This document shows, piece after piece, positions 10,776 through 19,729 of a stretch of DNA of 64,000 nt. Location: assembly GCA_902622595.1 (NCBI GenBank), contig CACNQM010000002.1, forward strand, positions 62,001 to 126,000, given 5' to 3'. The translations under genes and the position numbers were made by a program. How positions within the stretch are numbered: the first letter of the stretch is position 1; the number at the start of each line of letters is the position of its first letter. Source of the stretch: an uncultured Bacteroidota bacterium (GTDB taxonomy: Bacteria; Bacteroidota; Bacteroidia; Flavobacteriales; Flavobacteriaceae). Under the pieces are notes generated by a model. That model was given only the letters and a program-made list of their open reading frames with translations, was not told where the DNA came from and did not search any database.

Positions 10776-10898
10776 CTATCCTTTTACTTGGTGATCTCCA
10801 CAAACGTTATTAGCCTCAACTTCAACATTGTGTTTTGCACAAAGCGATGACTCTGTCATATTTGTACAATTTATACATGTATTAACTGTTTGAATCAT
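10776..10898 (-). CDS. Small Cys-rich protein, probable metal-binding
   Basis: A 40-residue frame starting MIQTVNTCINCTN and ending HQVKG. It has four Cys and two His in the order CxxC, C, H, C, H (C8, C11, C20, H23, C33, H36), the layout of a compact zinc- or iron-binding fold. It lies about 100 bases downstream of fbpC on the same strand and could be the last gene of the iron-import operon. The rest of the 10633-11002 interval has no other gene. Very short, but the regular Cys spacing makes chance unlikely. Confidence 0.5.
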   Translation of the reverse strand: MIQTVNTCINCTNMTESSLCAKHNVEVEANNVCGDHQVKG

Positions 10899-11002
10899 TT
10901 TAAATAATTTTTGATAAAAATAAATTAAAAAACGTTTAGAATGATTTTAAATTACTCATTTACAGTAATTTATAATGATTATAAATAAAGGTATTAATTG
11001 GT

Positions 11003-11965
11003 TTATGTAAAGAAGTTGCTACACCTCCTATCGAATTCCAAGAGATCACTTTTATCGAAATCAATAAACAAATTATTCGTATCCTTAATTGGTGCTGAAT
11101 TATAAAAGTGTATTTCATCTTTATTTAAGGTTCCTTTTATTTTGTATTCTTTTCCAATAAATGAGGTCTTTTCAACTTTTATTTTGTGCTCTGATTTATC
11201 TACAATCTTAATTTTCTCAGGTCTGATGTAAAGTTCTTTTCCATCTATGTGGATTCTATTTAAATCTCCTAAAATTTTAGCACAATAGCAATTTACTGGA
11301 TTACAATACATCTCCTCAGGCTTATCATATTGTTGGACTATTCCTGCTTTAAAAACAAGTATTCTATCAGAAATATCAAAGGTGTCTTTTATATCATGAG
11401 TAACTAAAATTGTAGTAGTATTTGTGCTTTTTAATATCTTATAAACTTCACTTTGAATTTTTGATTTAATACTAACATCCAGATTGCTAAATGGTTCATC
11501 CATTAGAAGTAGATCTGGCTCTCTAATTAAAGCCCTTGTTATACAAACTCTTTGTTGTTCACCACCAGATAGCTCATGAGGGTATCGATTTAATAAGTTA
11601 TCTAAGCCTGTCAGTTCAACATAATACTTGATATTTTTCTCATACTGTCCGTCAAGATTTATTTTTAAATTTTCTAAAACACTTAAATGAGGGAAAAGAG
11701 GATAGTCCTGAAAAATAAAACCAATTTTTCTATGATTTGGTTTAATAAATGTTGCCTTATCATCTAATACTCGATTGTTTAAAGTAATTTTTCCAGAGTT
11801 TATTTTTTCTAGACCTGCTAAGCATTTTAAAAAAGTTGTTTTTCCAGATCCACTTTCCCCAATAAAAGAGACAAATTCGCCTTTATTAACAGAAAAGTTT
11901 AAATCCTTAATCAATGGATCATCTTTGCTGTAAAACTTAATTAAATTTTCAATGTTAAGAAACAT
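11003..11965 (-). CDS. fbpC: Fe3+ ABC transporter ATP-binding protein
   Basis: 320 residues. Walker A GESGSGKTT (about 37-45), Q-loop FIFQDYPLFPH, signature LSGGEQQR (about 132-139), Walker B LLLMDEPFSNLD and switch His LVTHD. A C-terminal regulatory domain follows (about 235-320). An unusual cluster of three Cys (C221, C226, C228) sits just after the ATPase core. It overlaps fbpB by 11 bases. With FbpB and FbpA it forms a FutABC/FbpABC-type ferric-iron importer of the inner membrane. Confidence 0.92.
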   Translation of the reverse strand: MFLNIENLIKFYSKDDPLIKDLNFSVNKGEFVSFIGESGSGKTTFLKCLAGLEKINSGKITLNNRVLDDKATFIKPNHRKIGFIFQDYPLFPHLSVLENLKINLDGQYEKNIKYYVELTGLDNLLNRYPHELSGGEQQRVCITRALIREPDLLLMDEPFSNLDVSIKSKIQSEVYKILKSTNTTTILVTHDIKDTFDISDRILVFKAGIVQQYDKPEEMYCNPVNCYCAKILGDLNRIHIDGKELYIRPEKIKIVDKSEHKIKVEKTSFIGKEYKIKGTLNKDEIHFYNSAPIKDTNNLFIDFDKSDLLEFDRRCSNFFT

Positions 11966-13562
11966 TTACGCCTTTGTTTATAATTTTTCTTAAAAATATC
12001 AATAATACTGCACCTAATAAAATAATAATTAAAGAGTATATAGAAGATTTTGCAATCATTTCTTCTATTGCATATTCATATGTCCTTACGGCTAGGGTAT
12101 CAAAATTAAATGGTCTTAAAATTAATGTAATTGGCAACTCCTTGATTATGTCAACAAAGCACAAAATAAATGCAATGTATATTGCACTAATGTTTATTGG
12201 CAGATGAATTTTTTTAAACAATTTAAAATTTGTCATCCCCAAATTCTTTCCTGTGTCATCAAATGTTTCTGGATGTTTATCAAAGCTTGATCGTAATGGA
12301 GAAATTCCAACTGCCATATATCTCATAACGTAAGCATACACCAAAATTAACACTGATCCAAAAGCTATTGAAATTCCTATTAATTTTGTTAAAAATGCTA
12401 AAAAAATTATAAGTGACAGAGCAATTACTGCACCTGGCAAGGCATATGTAAGTGAGACTATCTCACTTAAGTAAAAAACAATTTTACTTTTAGCAATCTT
12501 TTTTATATACTGAAACAAAATTGCAATAGCAACAATTATTAGAGATGAAACTGAAGCTAAAAAGAATGAGTTCAGAGAAAGATTTAATAGCTCACTAAAG
12601 TCTATAACATTTATAGTCTTAAAAACATTATTTATTATGTAAATAACAGGAATAAAAAAGCCCAAGATAAATGGGAATAAACAGATCAAATAGATAACTA
12701 TTCTTGAAAATTTATTTGTTGAATAGTTGCCAGATACTTTATCATTGGGTTTGTAGTTATATCTATATTTTGAAGTTGAATATCTCTCAAGTAAAAAGAA
12801 AATCGAAACAATAATAAGAAGACAAACAGCCAAAATAGATGCCGTATTAATGTCTTCCATTGAATACCAAGATCTAAATATTCCACTTGTAAAAGTATTT
12901 ACCCCAAAGTACTTTACAGCACCATATTCATTTAACACCTCCATTATAATTAAGAACAAGCCTGAGAAAATCGATACTCTAGATATTGGCAGAATAATTT
13001 TAAAAAAAGTTTGAAACTGTGACATCCCAAGGTTCTTGGAAATATTAATATAATTTGAACCCAGCAGTGAAAAAGAAATTCTACATGCAGTATATAAATA
13101 AGGATATAAAACAAGCGCCATTAAAAATGCCAGAATTTCAATTTGCAAATAATCATGATTTACATACTTATATAAATCAGGGTAATTATTCCTTACTATA
13201 CTTTGAATTGGACCAGTATAACTTAAAAGGTCACTGTATGTGAAAGCAATTATATAAGAAGGAATAGCTAAAGGCAAGAATAGTATAATATCAAAAAAGC
13301 TTTTCCCTTTAAAATTTGTTGTAGAAACAAACCATGCAGGTATAATTCCTAGTATTAAAGAAAAAAAAACTGTAAGTAATAAAAGGTAAAGTGTGTTTAA
13401 TGAATAACCCAATAAAAGATTATTCCATAGATAAACAAATGTATCAAGACTAAGTCCAATAACACTAAATAAAAGATAAATTAGTGGACATAATAAAAAA
13501 ACAGAAATAAGTGATGTTAATAATTTAACATTCATCTTTTGAAGTTTAGGTTCTACTTCCAA
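11955..13562 (-). CDS. fbpB: Fe3+ ABC transporter permease (fused double permease)
   Basis: 535 residues with about 12 membrane helices: two homologous permease halves in one chain, as usual for FbpB/FutB proteins. Each half carries an EAA-type coupling loop, NLGMSQFQTFFKIILPIS in the first and NLGMTNFKLFKKIHLPIN in the second. It overlaps fbpC by 11 bases and fbpA by 10, so the three are translated from one message. Confidence 0.93.
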   Translation of the reverse strand: MEVEPKLQKMNVKLLTSLISVFLLCPLIYLLFSVIGLSLDTFVYLWNNLLLGYSLNTLYLLLLTVFFSLILGIIPAWFVSTTNFKGKSFFDIILFLPLAIPSYIIAFTYSDLLSYTGPIQSIVRNNYPDLYKYVNHDYLQIEILAFLMALVLYPYLYTACRISFSLLGSNYINISKNLGMSQFQTFFKIILPISRVSIFSGLFLIIMEVLNEYGAVKYFGVNTFTSGIFRSWYSMEDINTASILAVCLLIIVSIFFLLERYSTSKYRYNYKPNDKVSGNYSTNKFSRIVIYLICLFPFILGFFIPVIYIINNVFKTINVIDFSELLNLSLNSFFLASVSSLIIVAIAILFQYIKKIAKSKIVFYLSEIVSLTYALPGAVIALSLIIFLAFLTKLIGISIAFGSVLILVYAYVMRYMAVGISPLRSSFDKHPETFDDTGKNLGMTNFKLFKKIHLPINISAIYIAFILCFVDIIKELPITLILRPFNFDTLAVRTYEYAIEEMIAKSSIYSLIIILLGAVLLIFLRKIINKGVNVS

Positions 13563-14572
13563 CCCCCAGCATCAAATATACGAATTGCATCATTTCTTTT
13601 AGAGCCTAACATATTCAAATCAAGAGGATCCTTTTTAAAAGTTCCCCACTCTTTTACTATATCATTTGGCTCTATATTTGGTTTTACTGAATATTCATAT
13701 GTATTATTTACATATATCTCTTGAGCCTCATCACTAGTTAAATATTCAATAAGCTTTAAAGCATTTGATTTGTTGGGAGCATTTTTGGCAAGAGCAACTC
13801 CAGAAACATTAATATGAGAACCTCTCTGTCCATCACCTTGATTTGGGAAAAAAACTGATATTGATTTACCAGCATTTACTTCTTCTTCATTTTCTGATGA
13901 AAGTAGAAGCCCAATATAATATGAGTTAACGATAGCAACATCTCCTTGACCAGCTGCAATTGCTTTTACTTGATCTCTATCATTTCCTTTAGGATCTCTT
14001 GCAAAGTTTGAGACTACTGCTTCGGTCCAATTTTGAGTGGCCTCCTCTCCTAAGTTAGCAACAAGTGAAGATAGGAGCGCTTGATTATATGAGTTAGATG
14101 ATGACCTGACTAAAAGTCTTCCTTTCCATTTTTCATTTGCTAGATCTTCATATGTAGATAGATCACTTTCTTGAACCCTCTCATTACTGTATACAAGAAT
14201 TCTTGATCTATAAGTTACTGGAACCCAAAACCCATTTGGGTCTGTTAAGCTTTCTGTAATTCCATCTGTTAAACTTTCATCATTATACTTTTGAAGTAGA
14301 TTCATATCAGATGCTTGCCATAATTTACCAACATCAACTGTTATGAATAAATCTGCAGGACTATTTTCTCCTTCATTTTTCATTCTTTGAATCAATTCAT
14401 CAGCATTAGCTTTAATTACATTTACTTTAATTCCTGTTTTTTTTTCAAAATTATCATATTGAAGCTGATCAACATCATAGTGTCTCTGACTATACATATT
14501 TACAATTTGTTCTGAATTGTTATTAGAACAAGCTAAAATAAATAGTGCAAAAAGAGGGAATAATTTTTTCAT
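13553..14572 (-). CDS. fbpA: Fe3+ ABC transporter substrate-binding lipoprotein
   Basis: 339 residues with a lipoprotein signal ending in ILACSNN, so the mature protein is anchored at Cys15. The mature part matches the FbpA/FutA extracellular solute-binding fold (NMYSQRHYDVDQLQYDNF, WVPVTYRSRILVYS, GQGDVAIVNSYYIG), with the Tyr residues that usually bind ferric iron (VNSYYIG). It is the first gene of fbpABC and is read away from the operator region shared with the divergent FecA-like receptor. Confidence 0.93.
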   Translation of the reverse strand: MKKLFPLFALFILACSNNNSEQIVNMYSQRHYDVDQLQYDNFEKKTGIKVNVIKANADELIQRMKNEGENSPADLFITVDVGKLWQASDMNLLQKYNDESLTDGITESLTDPNGFWVPVTYRSRILVYSNERVQESDLSTYEDLANEKWKGRLLVRSSSNSYNQALLSSLVANLGEEATQNWTEAVVSNFARDPKGNDRDQVKAIAAGQGDVAIVNSYYIGLLLSSENEEEVNAGKSISVFFPNQGDGQRGSHINVSGVALAKNAPNKSNALKLIEYLTSDEAQEIYVNNTYEYSVKPNIEPNDIVKEWGTFKKDPLDLNMLGSKRNDAIRIFDAGGWK

Positions 14573-14613
14573 AATTGATTAATTAAAGCACAATATTAAA
14601 AAAATTATTTTTA

Positions 14614-14630
14614 TTTAGACTAATTCTAAA
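14614..14630. promoter_or_regulatory. Iron-box-like palindrome 1 (TTTAG-N7-CTAAA)
   Basis: TTTAGACTAATTCTAAA, 17 bp, lies 42 bases before fbpA in the divergent fbpA/fecA intergenic region. Its half-sites resemble DtxR/MntR-family operators (TTTAGG..CCTAAA). It is one of three copies spaced 45 and 46 bases apart. Binding by a DtxR-type regulator is inferred from shape and context. Confidence 0.6.
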
Positions 14631-14658
14631 TAAATATTTAAATTGGCATCGAAAATAA

Positions 14659-14675
14659 TTTAGAATGGTTCTAAA
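14659..14675. promoter_or_regulatory. Iron-box-like palindrome 2 (perfect arms)
   Basis: TTTAGAATGGTTCTAAA has perfect 7-base inverted arms (TTTAGAA and TTCTAAA) around TGG. It is the central and best copy of the three operators. A further half-site (TTTAGAA) follows at about 14680. Confidence 0.65.
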
Positions 14676-14704
14676 TAATTTAGAAATCATATAAGCATAA
14701 ACCA

Positions 14705-14721
14705 CTTAGGACCGTTCTAAA
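14705..14721. promoter_or_regulatory. Iron-box-like palindrome 3
   Basis: CTTAGGACCGTTCTAAA keeps the TTAG-N7-CTAAA frame. It ends 25 bases before the ATG of the FecA-like receptor, where it would overlap promoter or leader, as expected for a repressor site. Confidence 0.6.
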
Positions 14722-14746
14722 TGTATTAACAAATACAACAAAAAAT

Positions 14747-16957
14747 ATGAGAAATTTATTATATATATCAATTATTTTATATAGCACTAATTTAATTTCA
14801 CAAAATTCAGATCAAATCATAGTTAACGATAGCATTACCAATCTTGATGAAGTTATCATAAAATCAAATACAATTCTTGGAAATAAGTTTGTGGCAAGAA
14901 ACAGGACAGGTGCTGCCTATTATCTTTCAACAGATGAGTTAGCAGATTTTAATTATACTGATATAAATAGAGCATTAAACAAAATATCAGGAGTTAATTT
15001 TTATGAAGAAGATGGATTTGGTTTACGACCCAACATAAGTATACGTGGGACATCTCCAGAAAGAAGCTCAAAAATTGCAATAATGGAAGATGGTATTTTA
15101 ATTTCTCCCGCCCCTTATAGTGCATCCTCTGCATATTATTTTCCATCAGTTGCAAGAATGCAAGCGGTTGAGGTTTTAAAAGGAAGTAGTCAAATTCAAT
15201 ATGGGCCATATACAACTGGTGGTGCTATTAATTTTGTTTCTACTGAAATACCAAAATCATTTAAAGGTAAAATATCAAGTAGTTACGGAAGCTTTAACAC
15301 AGGACAAACTTATTCAACAGTAGGAAGCAGCAATGGTAATTTTGGATATATGATTGAATATTTAAATTATAATTCTAATGGATTTAAAGACCTAGGCGAA
15401 AATTTAAATACTGGTTTTGATATTAATGAAATAACATCAAAAGTTAGATTTAATTCATCAAAAGATGCAAAAATTGATCAAAGTTTAGAATTCAAATTTC
15501 ACTATTATGATGAGACATCCAATGAAACATACCTTGGCTTGACTGATTCAGATTTTAAAAAAACTCCCTTTCTAAGATACATTGGATCTGGAAAAGATAA
15601 AATGGATGCTGAACATAACCAATATATTATAACTCATGAAATTAAAATTTCGGAAAAATTTAATATAACATCAATCTTATATCATAATGGATTTAAAAGA
15701 AATTGGTATAAACTTGACGATATTGTTCATAATGGAGAATCACAAAAAATTTCAAAAGTTATCTCAAATCCAGATTTATATTCTGGACATTTATCATTTG
15801 TCAAAGGAGAAATCAATGGAGCAAGTAATTTTTTAAAAGTAAAAGCTAATAACAGAAAATATGTTTCACAAGGTGTTCAGACAAAAATAGACTATCATTG
15901 GTATGGGAAAAACAACTCTTTCAATGATTTAGAAATTGGACTAAGATTTCATTATGATGAAGAAGATAGGTTTCAATGGGAAGATATTTATACAATGAAT
16001 TATGGTGTAATTGATATAGATAAATTTGGAGAAAAAGGTTCTAAAGGTAATAGAGTTAGTTCAGCTAATTCATTTGCATCATATGTAATGTATAAATACA
16101 AATACAATGGTTTCACAATAACACCTGGAATTAGATATGAATCTATAAAGTTGGAAAGGAATGATTGGGGAAAATCTAATCCATCAAGAAATGAAAGTGG
16201 TTTATCATTTAGGGAAAATAATATTTCTGTTTTAATCCCGGGTATTGGACTTAATTATAATCTCAATAACAAGATTTCAATATTTGGAGGAATTCACAAA
16301 GGTTATTCACCTCCTGGAAGCTCAGATGGTCAAAAAGCTGAGCAGAGCTTAAATTCTGAGCTTGGGGCAAGACTTGCATTTAATAATGTTAACTCTGAAA
16401 TAATTTTCTTTCAAAACAATTACTCTAATTTACTTGGAAATGATTTAGCAGCAACAGGTGGATTTGGTGAACTTGATCCATTCAATGCAGGAGAAGCGCT
16501 GGTTAATGGTTTTGAATTTCTTTTAAGAAGTAATCTGATTGATAATGACAAGACTATGATTCCCCTTTCCCTTTCCTACACTCTGACAAATGCAAAATTT
16601 TTAACTGACTTTGGTAGTACTCAGGATATTTGGGGAGAAGTTAGAGACGGTGACAGAATTCCATATATCCCACAACATCAATTTAATTCTTCATTAAGCA
16701 TTCAAACTAAAGATTATGAAATTAATTTAAGCGCAAACTATAATGGAAAATTCTCAACAGTTGCAAATGGTTCGTTTGAAATACCGTCTTATTTAGTTTT
16801 TGATATTTCATTTATATATAATCTTCGTTCAGACTTAATATTTAGATCCAAAATTCTTAATCTTTTTGATAAAAAATATTCAGTTTCAAGAGAACCTGCA
16901 GGTCTTAGACCTGGCCATCCTTTTGGAATTTATGCTGGATTTGAATACAAATTTTAA
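14747..16957 (+). CDS. FecA-like TonB-dependent siderophore/ferric citrate receptor
   Basis: A 736-residue outer-membrane receptor with a signal peptide (about 1-18). A short TonB-box-like stretch (LDEVIIKS, about 33-40) leads straight into the plug. The plug contains IRGTSPERSSKIAIMEDGIL and APAPYS-like text, characteristic of FecA and related ferric citrate or hydroxamate receptors. VEVLKGSSQIQYGPYTTGGAIN closes the plug before the barrel, and the C-terminus is YAGFEYKF. Neither an N-terminal signalling (STN) domain nor a carboxypeptidase-like domain is present, so it probably does not signal to a sigma factor. It is divergent from fbpABC across three shared operators. Confidence 0.92.
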   Translation: MRNLLYISIILYSTNLISQNSDQIIVNDSITNLDEVIIKSNTILGNKFVARNRTGAAYYLSTDELADFNYTDINRALNKISGVNFYEEDGFGLRPNISIRGTSPERSSKIAIMEDGILISPAPYSASSAYYFPSVARMQAVEVLKGSSQIQYGPYTTGGAINFVSTEIPKSFKGKISSSYGSFNTGQTYSTVGSSNGNFGYMIEYLNYNSNGFKDLGENLNTGFDINEITSKVRFNSSKDAKIDQSLEFKFHYYDETSNETYLGLTDSDFKKTPFLRYIGSGKDKMDAEHNQYIITHEIKISEKFNITSILYHNGFKRNWYKLDDIVHNGESQKISKVISNPDLYSGHLSFVKGEINGASNFLKVKANNRKYVSQGVQTKIDYHWYGKNNSFNDLEIGLRFHYDEEDRFQWEDIYTMNYGVIDIDKFGEKGSKGNRVSSANSFASYVMYKYKYNGFTITPGIRYESIKLERNDWGKSNPSRNESGLSFRENNISVLIPGIGLNYNLNNKISIFGGIHKGYSPPGSSDGQKAEQSLNSELGARLAFNNVNSEIIFFQNNYSNLLGNDLAATGGFGELDPFNAGEALVNGFEFLLRSNLIDNDKTMIPLSLSYTLTNAKFLTDFGSTQDIWGEVRDGDRIPYIPQHQFNSSLSIQTKDYEINLSANYNGKFSTVANGSFEIPSYLVFDISFIYNLRSDLIFRSKILNLFDKKYSVSREPAGLRPGHPFGIYAGFEYKF

Positions 16958-16988
16958 TTAATTTTAGATTAGAGTTACTTTAAATTAT

Positions 16989-17384
16989 ATGACTAAAAAT
17001 TACGAGATTGTAATTTATGATGGTATATGTGTACTATGTAATTACTTTATTCAATTCATTTTGAAGGTAGATAAAAAAGCTCATTTTAAAGTAACAAATC
17101 TTCAAAGTGATTTTACAAAAACAAAATATCCAGAAATTTTAGCTGTTGATTCAGTTGCAGTTATTTTGGAAAGTGGAAAAATTTTGCAAAAAAGTAAAGC
17201 TGTTTACTACATTTTACAAAAAGTTAAAGTCTTACTATTAGTCAGAATTTTAATTTATGTTTTTCCAACATTTTTTTCAAATATTGTCTATGACTTTATT
17301 GCTCTAATTAGATACAAATTATTTGGAAAATACTCCTATTGTCCCGTACTCAAAGGGGATTTAAAAAATAGAATAATTGAATAA
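16989..17384 (+). CDS. DCC family thiol-disulfide oxidoreductase-like protein (DUF393)
   Basis: 131 residues with the family motif D11-G-I-C14-V-L-C17 near the N-terminus, a thioredoxin-like core and a hydrophobic helix at about 80-100. The family is named for the DxxCxxC motif, and substrates are unknown. It sits 31 bases after the FecA-like receptor and just before the heme operon, so it may be cotranscribed with iron-uptake genes. Confidence 0.88.
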   Translation: MTKNYEIVIYDGICVLCNYFIQFILKVDKKAHFKVTNLQSDFTKTKYPEILAVDSVAVILESGKILQKSKAVYYILQKVKVLLLVRILIYVFPTFFSNIVYDFIALIRYKLFGKYSYCPVLKGDLKNRIIE

Positions 17385-17509
17385 GAAAAACTTATGAACC
17401 TATAACGATATTTTTTAACTACTATTTAGAATAAATATATATTAAATAAAGGAACTTCAAACAATACTTTTAGAACCTTTAGCGTTATTAATTGTATCAA
17501 TCTTAAAAT

Positions 17510-17517
17510 TAAATTTG
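17510..17517 (+). promoter_or_regulatory. Candidate -7 element (TAAATTTG) of the heme operon
   Basis: A perfect TAnnTTTG match. Transcription would begin near 17524, which excludes the TTG at 17515 as a start and supports TTG 17530 or 17536 for hemA. A TTG at 17492 is a weak candidate for the -33 element. Confidence 0.4.
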
Positions 17518-17529
17518 CAATTATTAATT

Positions 17530-18810
17530 TTGATTTTGGTTGGTTTAATAAGTCTTAATTATAAAGTTGCCCCTATTGAACTTAGAGAAAAGTTCTACCT
17601 AGATGATGCACAAAAAATTGTTTTTCATAATCTTTTGAAAAAAAAGGTTGGTATAGAGGGATTGATGCTCATATCTACTTGTAATAGAACTGAAATATAC
17701 TTCGAGTTTGAGAATCATATTGGGAAAGAAAATAAGTTTATTCACAACATAGTTAAAGAGCTCGCAGAATTTAGAAATTTTAACGATAGTCTCTCACCTT
17801 ACCTATTAAAGCATACTGGATCATACAACGTATCAAGGCATTTGTTTAGACTTGCATGCGGGCTAGAATCAATGATAATTGGAGAATTTCAAATTGTTGA
17901 ACAACTTAAAGAAGCTTACGACTTCTCCTACAGACACAAAATGCTAGGGCCAATTTTAAATAGAATGGTTCAGAAATCTTTAGAGACAGGAAAGTTCATT
18001 AGAACAAATACACAAATCGATAAAGGAGCAGTATCAGTTAGTTATGCTGCTGTTGAAAAAGTACATAAATCTGTAGAGATTCTTGAGCCTGAATTTTTAT
18101 GTGTTGGCCTTGGGGAAACCTCTAAGTTATCAATCAAACACCTTCATCAAAAAGATTATTCCAATATTAAAATTGCAAATAGGACAGATAGTAAATCTGT
18201 AGATTTTGCAAAATCTCTAGGTCTTACTGCAATAGAATTTAAATTGTTTAAAAAAGAGTTAGCAAATGTAGATGTTGCGATTTTTTCAACTTCATCAAAA
18301 GAACCTTTAATATCAAAAAACGAATTAGCTAAAATTAGAAAAGAAAGTCAAAAAGAGCTTTTAATTATAGACTTGTCAGTCCCAAGAAATATTCCAAATA
18401 ACTGCAGTGATATTGAAAATATTAAATTAATAAATGTTGATGATCTTAAAGATGCAGTAAATCATAATTACAAAAAAAGAAAGAGTCAGATTATAAAAGC
18501 TGAAAAATTTATTGAAGATTTCTTGTCTGATTTTGATGACTGGACTAATTCTCGTCAGTTGAGACCTTCAATATTATCTATAAAGAAACAAATAAAGAAC
18601 ATCGTTATTGAAGAAACAATTGAAAACGTAAATTCATCTTCAAGTGAAACAGATGCAAACCTTTTTGATTCTGATGGATTCAACAAAAGACTAGATAAGG
18701 TCTATGAAAAATTTTCAGACAATCTGGTGAGAAAAATTAGACAGGCAAGTAACAATGGGAAAGATGAAAAAGCAATTAGTATAATTAATCAAATATTTCT
18801 CGATGATTAA
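17530..18810 (+). CDS. hemA: Glutamyl-tRNA reductase
   Basis: First step of C5 heme synthesis: glutamyl-tRNA to glutamate-1-semialdehyde. Motifs are LNYKVAPIELREKF near the N-terminus, STCNRTEIYF with the catalytic Cys at about residue 51, MIIGEFQIVEQLKEAY, and a C-terminal dimerisation helix region. No ATG lies near the conserved N-terminus. In-frame TTG codons occur at 17515, 17530 and 17536; I choose 17530 from alignment with the usual N-terminal length and from the -7 element at 17510. It overlaps hemC by 8 bases. Confidence 0.92.
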   Translation: MILVGLISLNYKVAPIELREKFYLDDAQKIVFHNLLKKKVGIEGLMLISTCNRTEIYFEFENHIGKENKFIHNIVKELAEFRNFNDSLSPYLLKHTGSYNVSRHLFRLACGLESMIIGEFQIVEQLKEAYDFSYRHKMLGPILNRMVQKSLETGKFIRTNTQIDKGAVSVSYAAVEKVHKSVEILEPEFLCVGLGETSKLSIKHLHQKDYSNIKIANRTDSKSVDFAKSLGLTAIEFKLFKKELANVDVAIFSTSSKEPLISKNELAKIRKESQKELLIIDLSVPRNIPNNCSDIENIKLINVDDLKDAVNHNYKKRKSQIIKAEKFIEDFLSDFDDWTNSRQLRPSILSIKKQIKNIVIEETIENVNSSSSETDANLFDSDGFNKRLDKVYEKFSDNLVRKIRQASNNGKDEKAISIINQIFLDD

Positions 18811-19729
18811 ATCAGTTAAAATTGGTACTAGATCTAGTAAGCTGGCATTATATCAGTCTAATTTGGTTAAAGAAAAATTATCAAGTTTGTTGCCAAGCAT
18901 AAAAATTTCAATAGTTGAGATTAAAACCAAAGGTGATAAAATCCAAGACAGAAATTTAGATAGAAGTATTGATAAAGGTTTTTTTGTCAAAGAGATTCAA
19001 GAACATTTACTAGATGATAAAATTGATATAGCTGTTCACAGTCTTAAAGATTTACCTGTTGAGAATTATTCAGGTGATTTAACCTCAATAATTTTAGAAA
19101 GAGGTAATCATTGTGATGTTTTTTTAAGTAGAAATAAAAAAAAACTCTCAGATTTTGATCATACATTAAAAATTGGAACATCTTCTCTTAGAAGAAAGGC
19201 ACAATTACTAAATATTAATTCTGATTTAAATATTGATGATATAAGGGGTAATGTTGATACAAGAATCTCTAAAATGCTAAATGGAGAATTTGATGGTTTA
19301 GTAATGGCAGCAGCTGGAATAGAAAGACTTGGACTCCAAAAGCATGTTACTGAATATTTTAACACTGATCAAATGCTTCCAGCGCCAGGTCAAGGGGCTA
19401 TTTCAGTTGAGGTTAAGAAAACAAATAATGAATTATTTGAAATGCTTAAAAATATATGTGACCAGGAAACAGATCTTTGCACTTACTATGAAAGATCGTT
19501 TATGAATGAATTAGGAGGTGGTTGTAATTCACCAATTGGTGCGTATTCATTTATTTCAAACAATAAAAAGAAAATTACTGGTTCTATTCTTTCATTAGAT
19601 GGAAAACAAGTTTATAAAAGAAGCCTGGAAAAGGATCTTAGTGATGATATCAATATTGGGAAACTATTAGCTGAAGATTTAATTAAATCTGGAGCTAAAG
19701 AAATTATTAAAAAATTAACAATTGAATAA
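18803..19729 (+). CDS. hemC: Hydroxymethylbilane synthase (porphobilinogen deaminase)
   Basis: 308 residues. It polymerises four porphobilinogen units onto a dipyrromethane cofactor. It starts VKIGTRSSKLALYQ, has VHSLKDLPV with the catalytic Asp/Lys loop and SLRRKAQLL and RGNVDTRI substrate-binding segments, and GGGCNSPIGAYS with the cofactor-attaching Cys at about residue 238. The ATG overlaps the hemA stop by 8 bases and the TAA overlaps the hemD start. Confidence 0.96.
   Translation: MIKSVKIGTRSSKLALYQSNLVKEKLSSLLPSIKISIVEIKTKGDKIQDRNLDRSIDKGFFVKEIQEHLLDDKIDIAVHSLKDLPVENYSGDLTSIILERGNHCDVFLSRNKKKLSDFDHTLKIGTSSLRRKAQLLNINSDLNIDDIRGNVDTRISKMLNGEFDGLVMAAAGIERLGLQKHVTEYFNTDQMLPAPGQGAISVEVKKTNNELFEMLKNICDQETDLCTYYERSFMNELGGGCNSPIGAYSFISNNKKKITGSILSLDGKQVYKRSLEKDLSDDINIGKLLAEDLIKSGAKEIIKKLTIE

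Noticed and set aside
17420-17485. Half-sites TTTAGAA near the hemA promoter as iron boxes
   Set aside because: They lack the paired CTAAA at the N7 spacing, so they were not called as operators.
17515-17529. TTG at 17515 as the hemA start
   Set aside because: It lies inside the TAAATTTG promoter element and would give a longer N-terminus than the family has; TTG 17530 or 17536 fits better.
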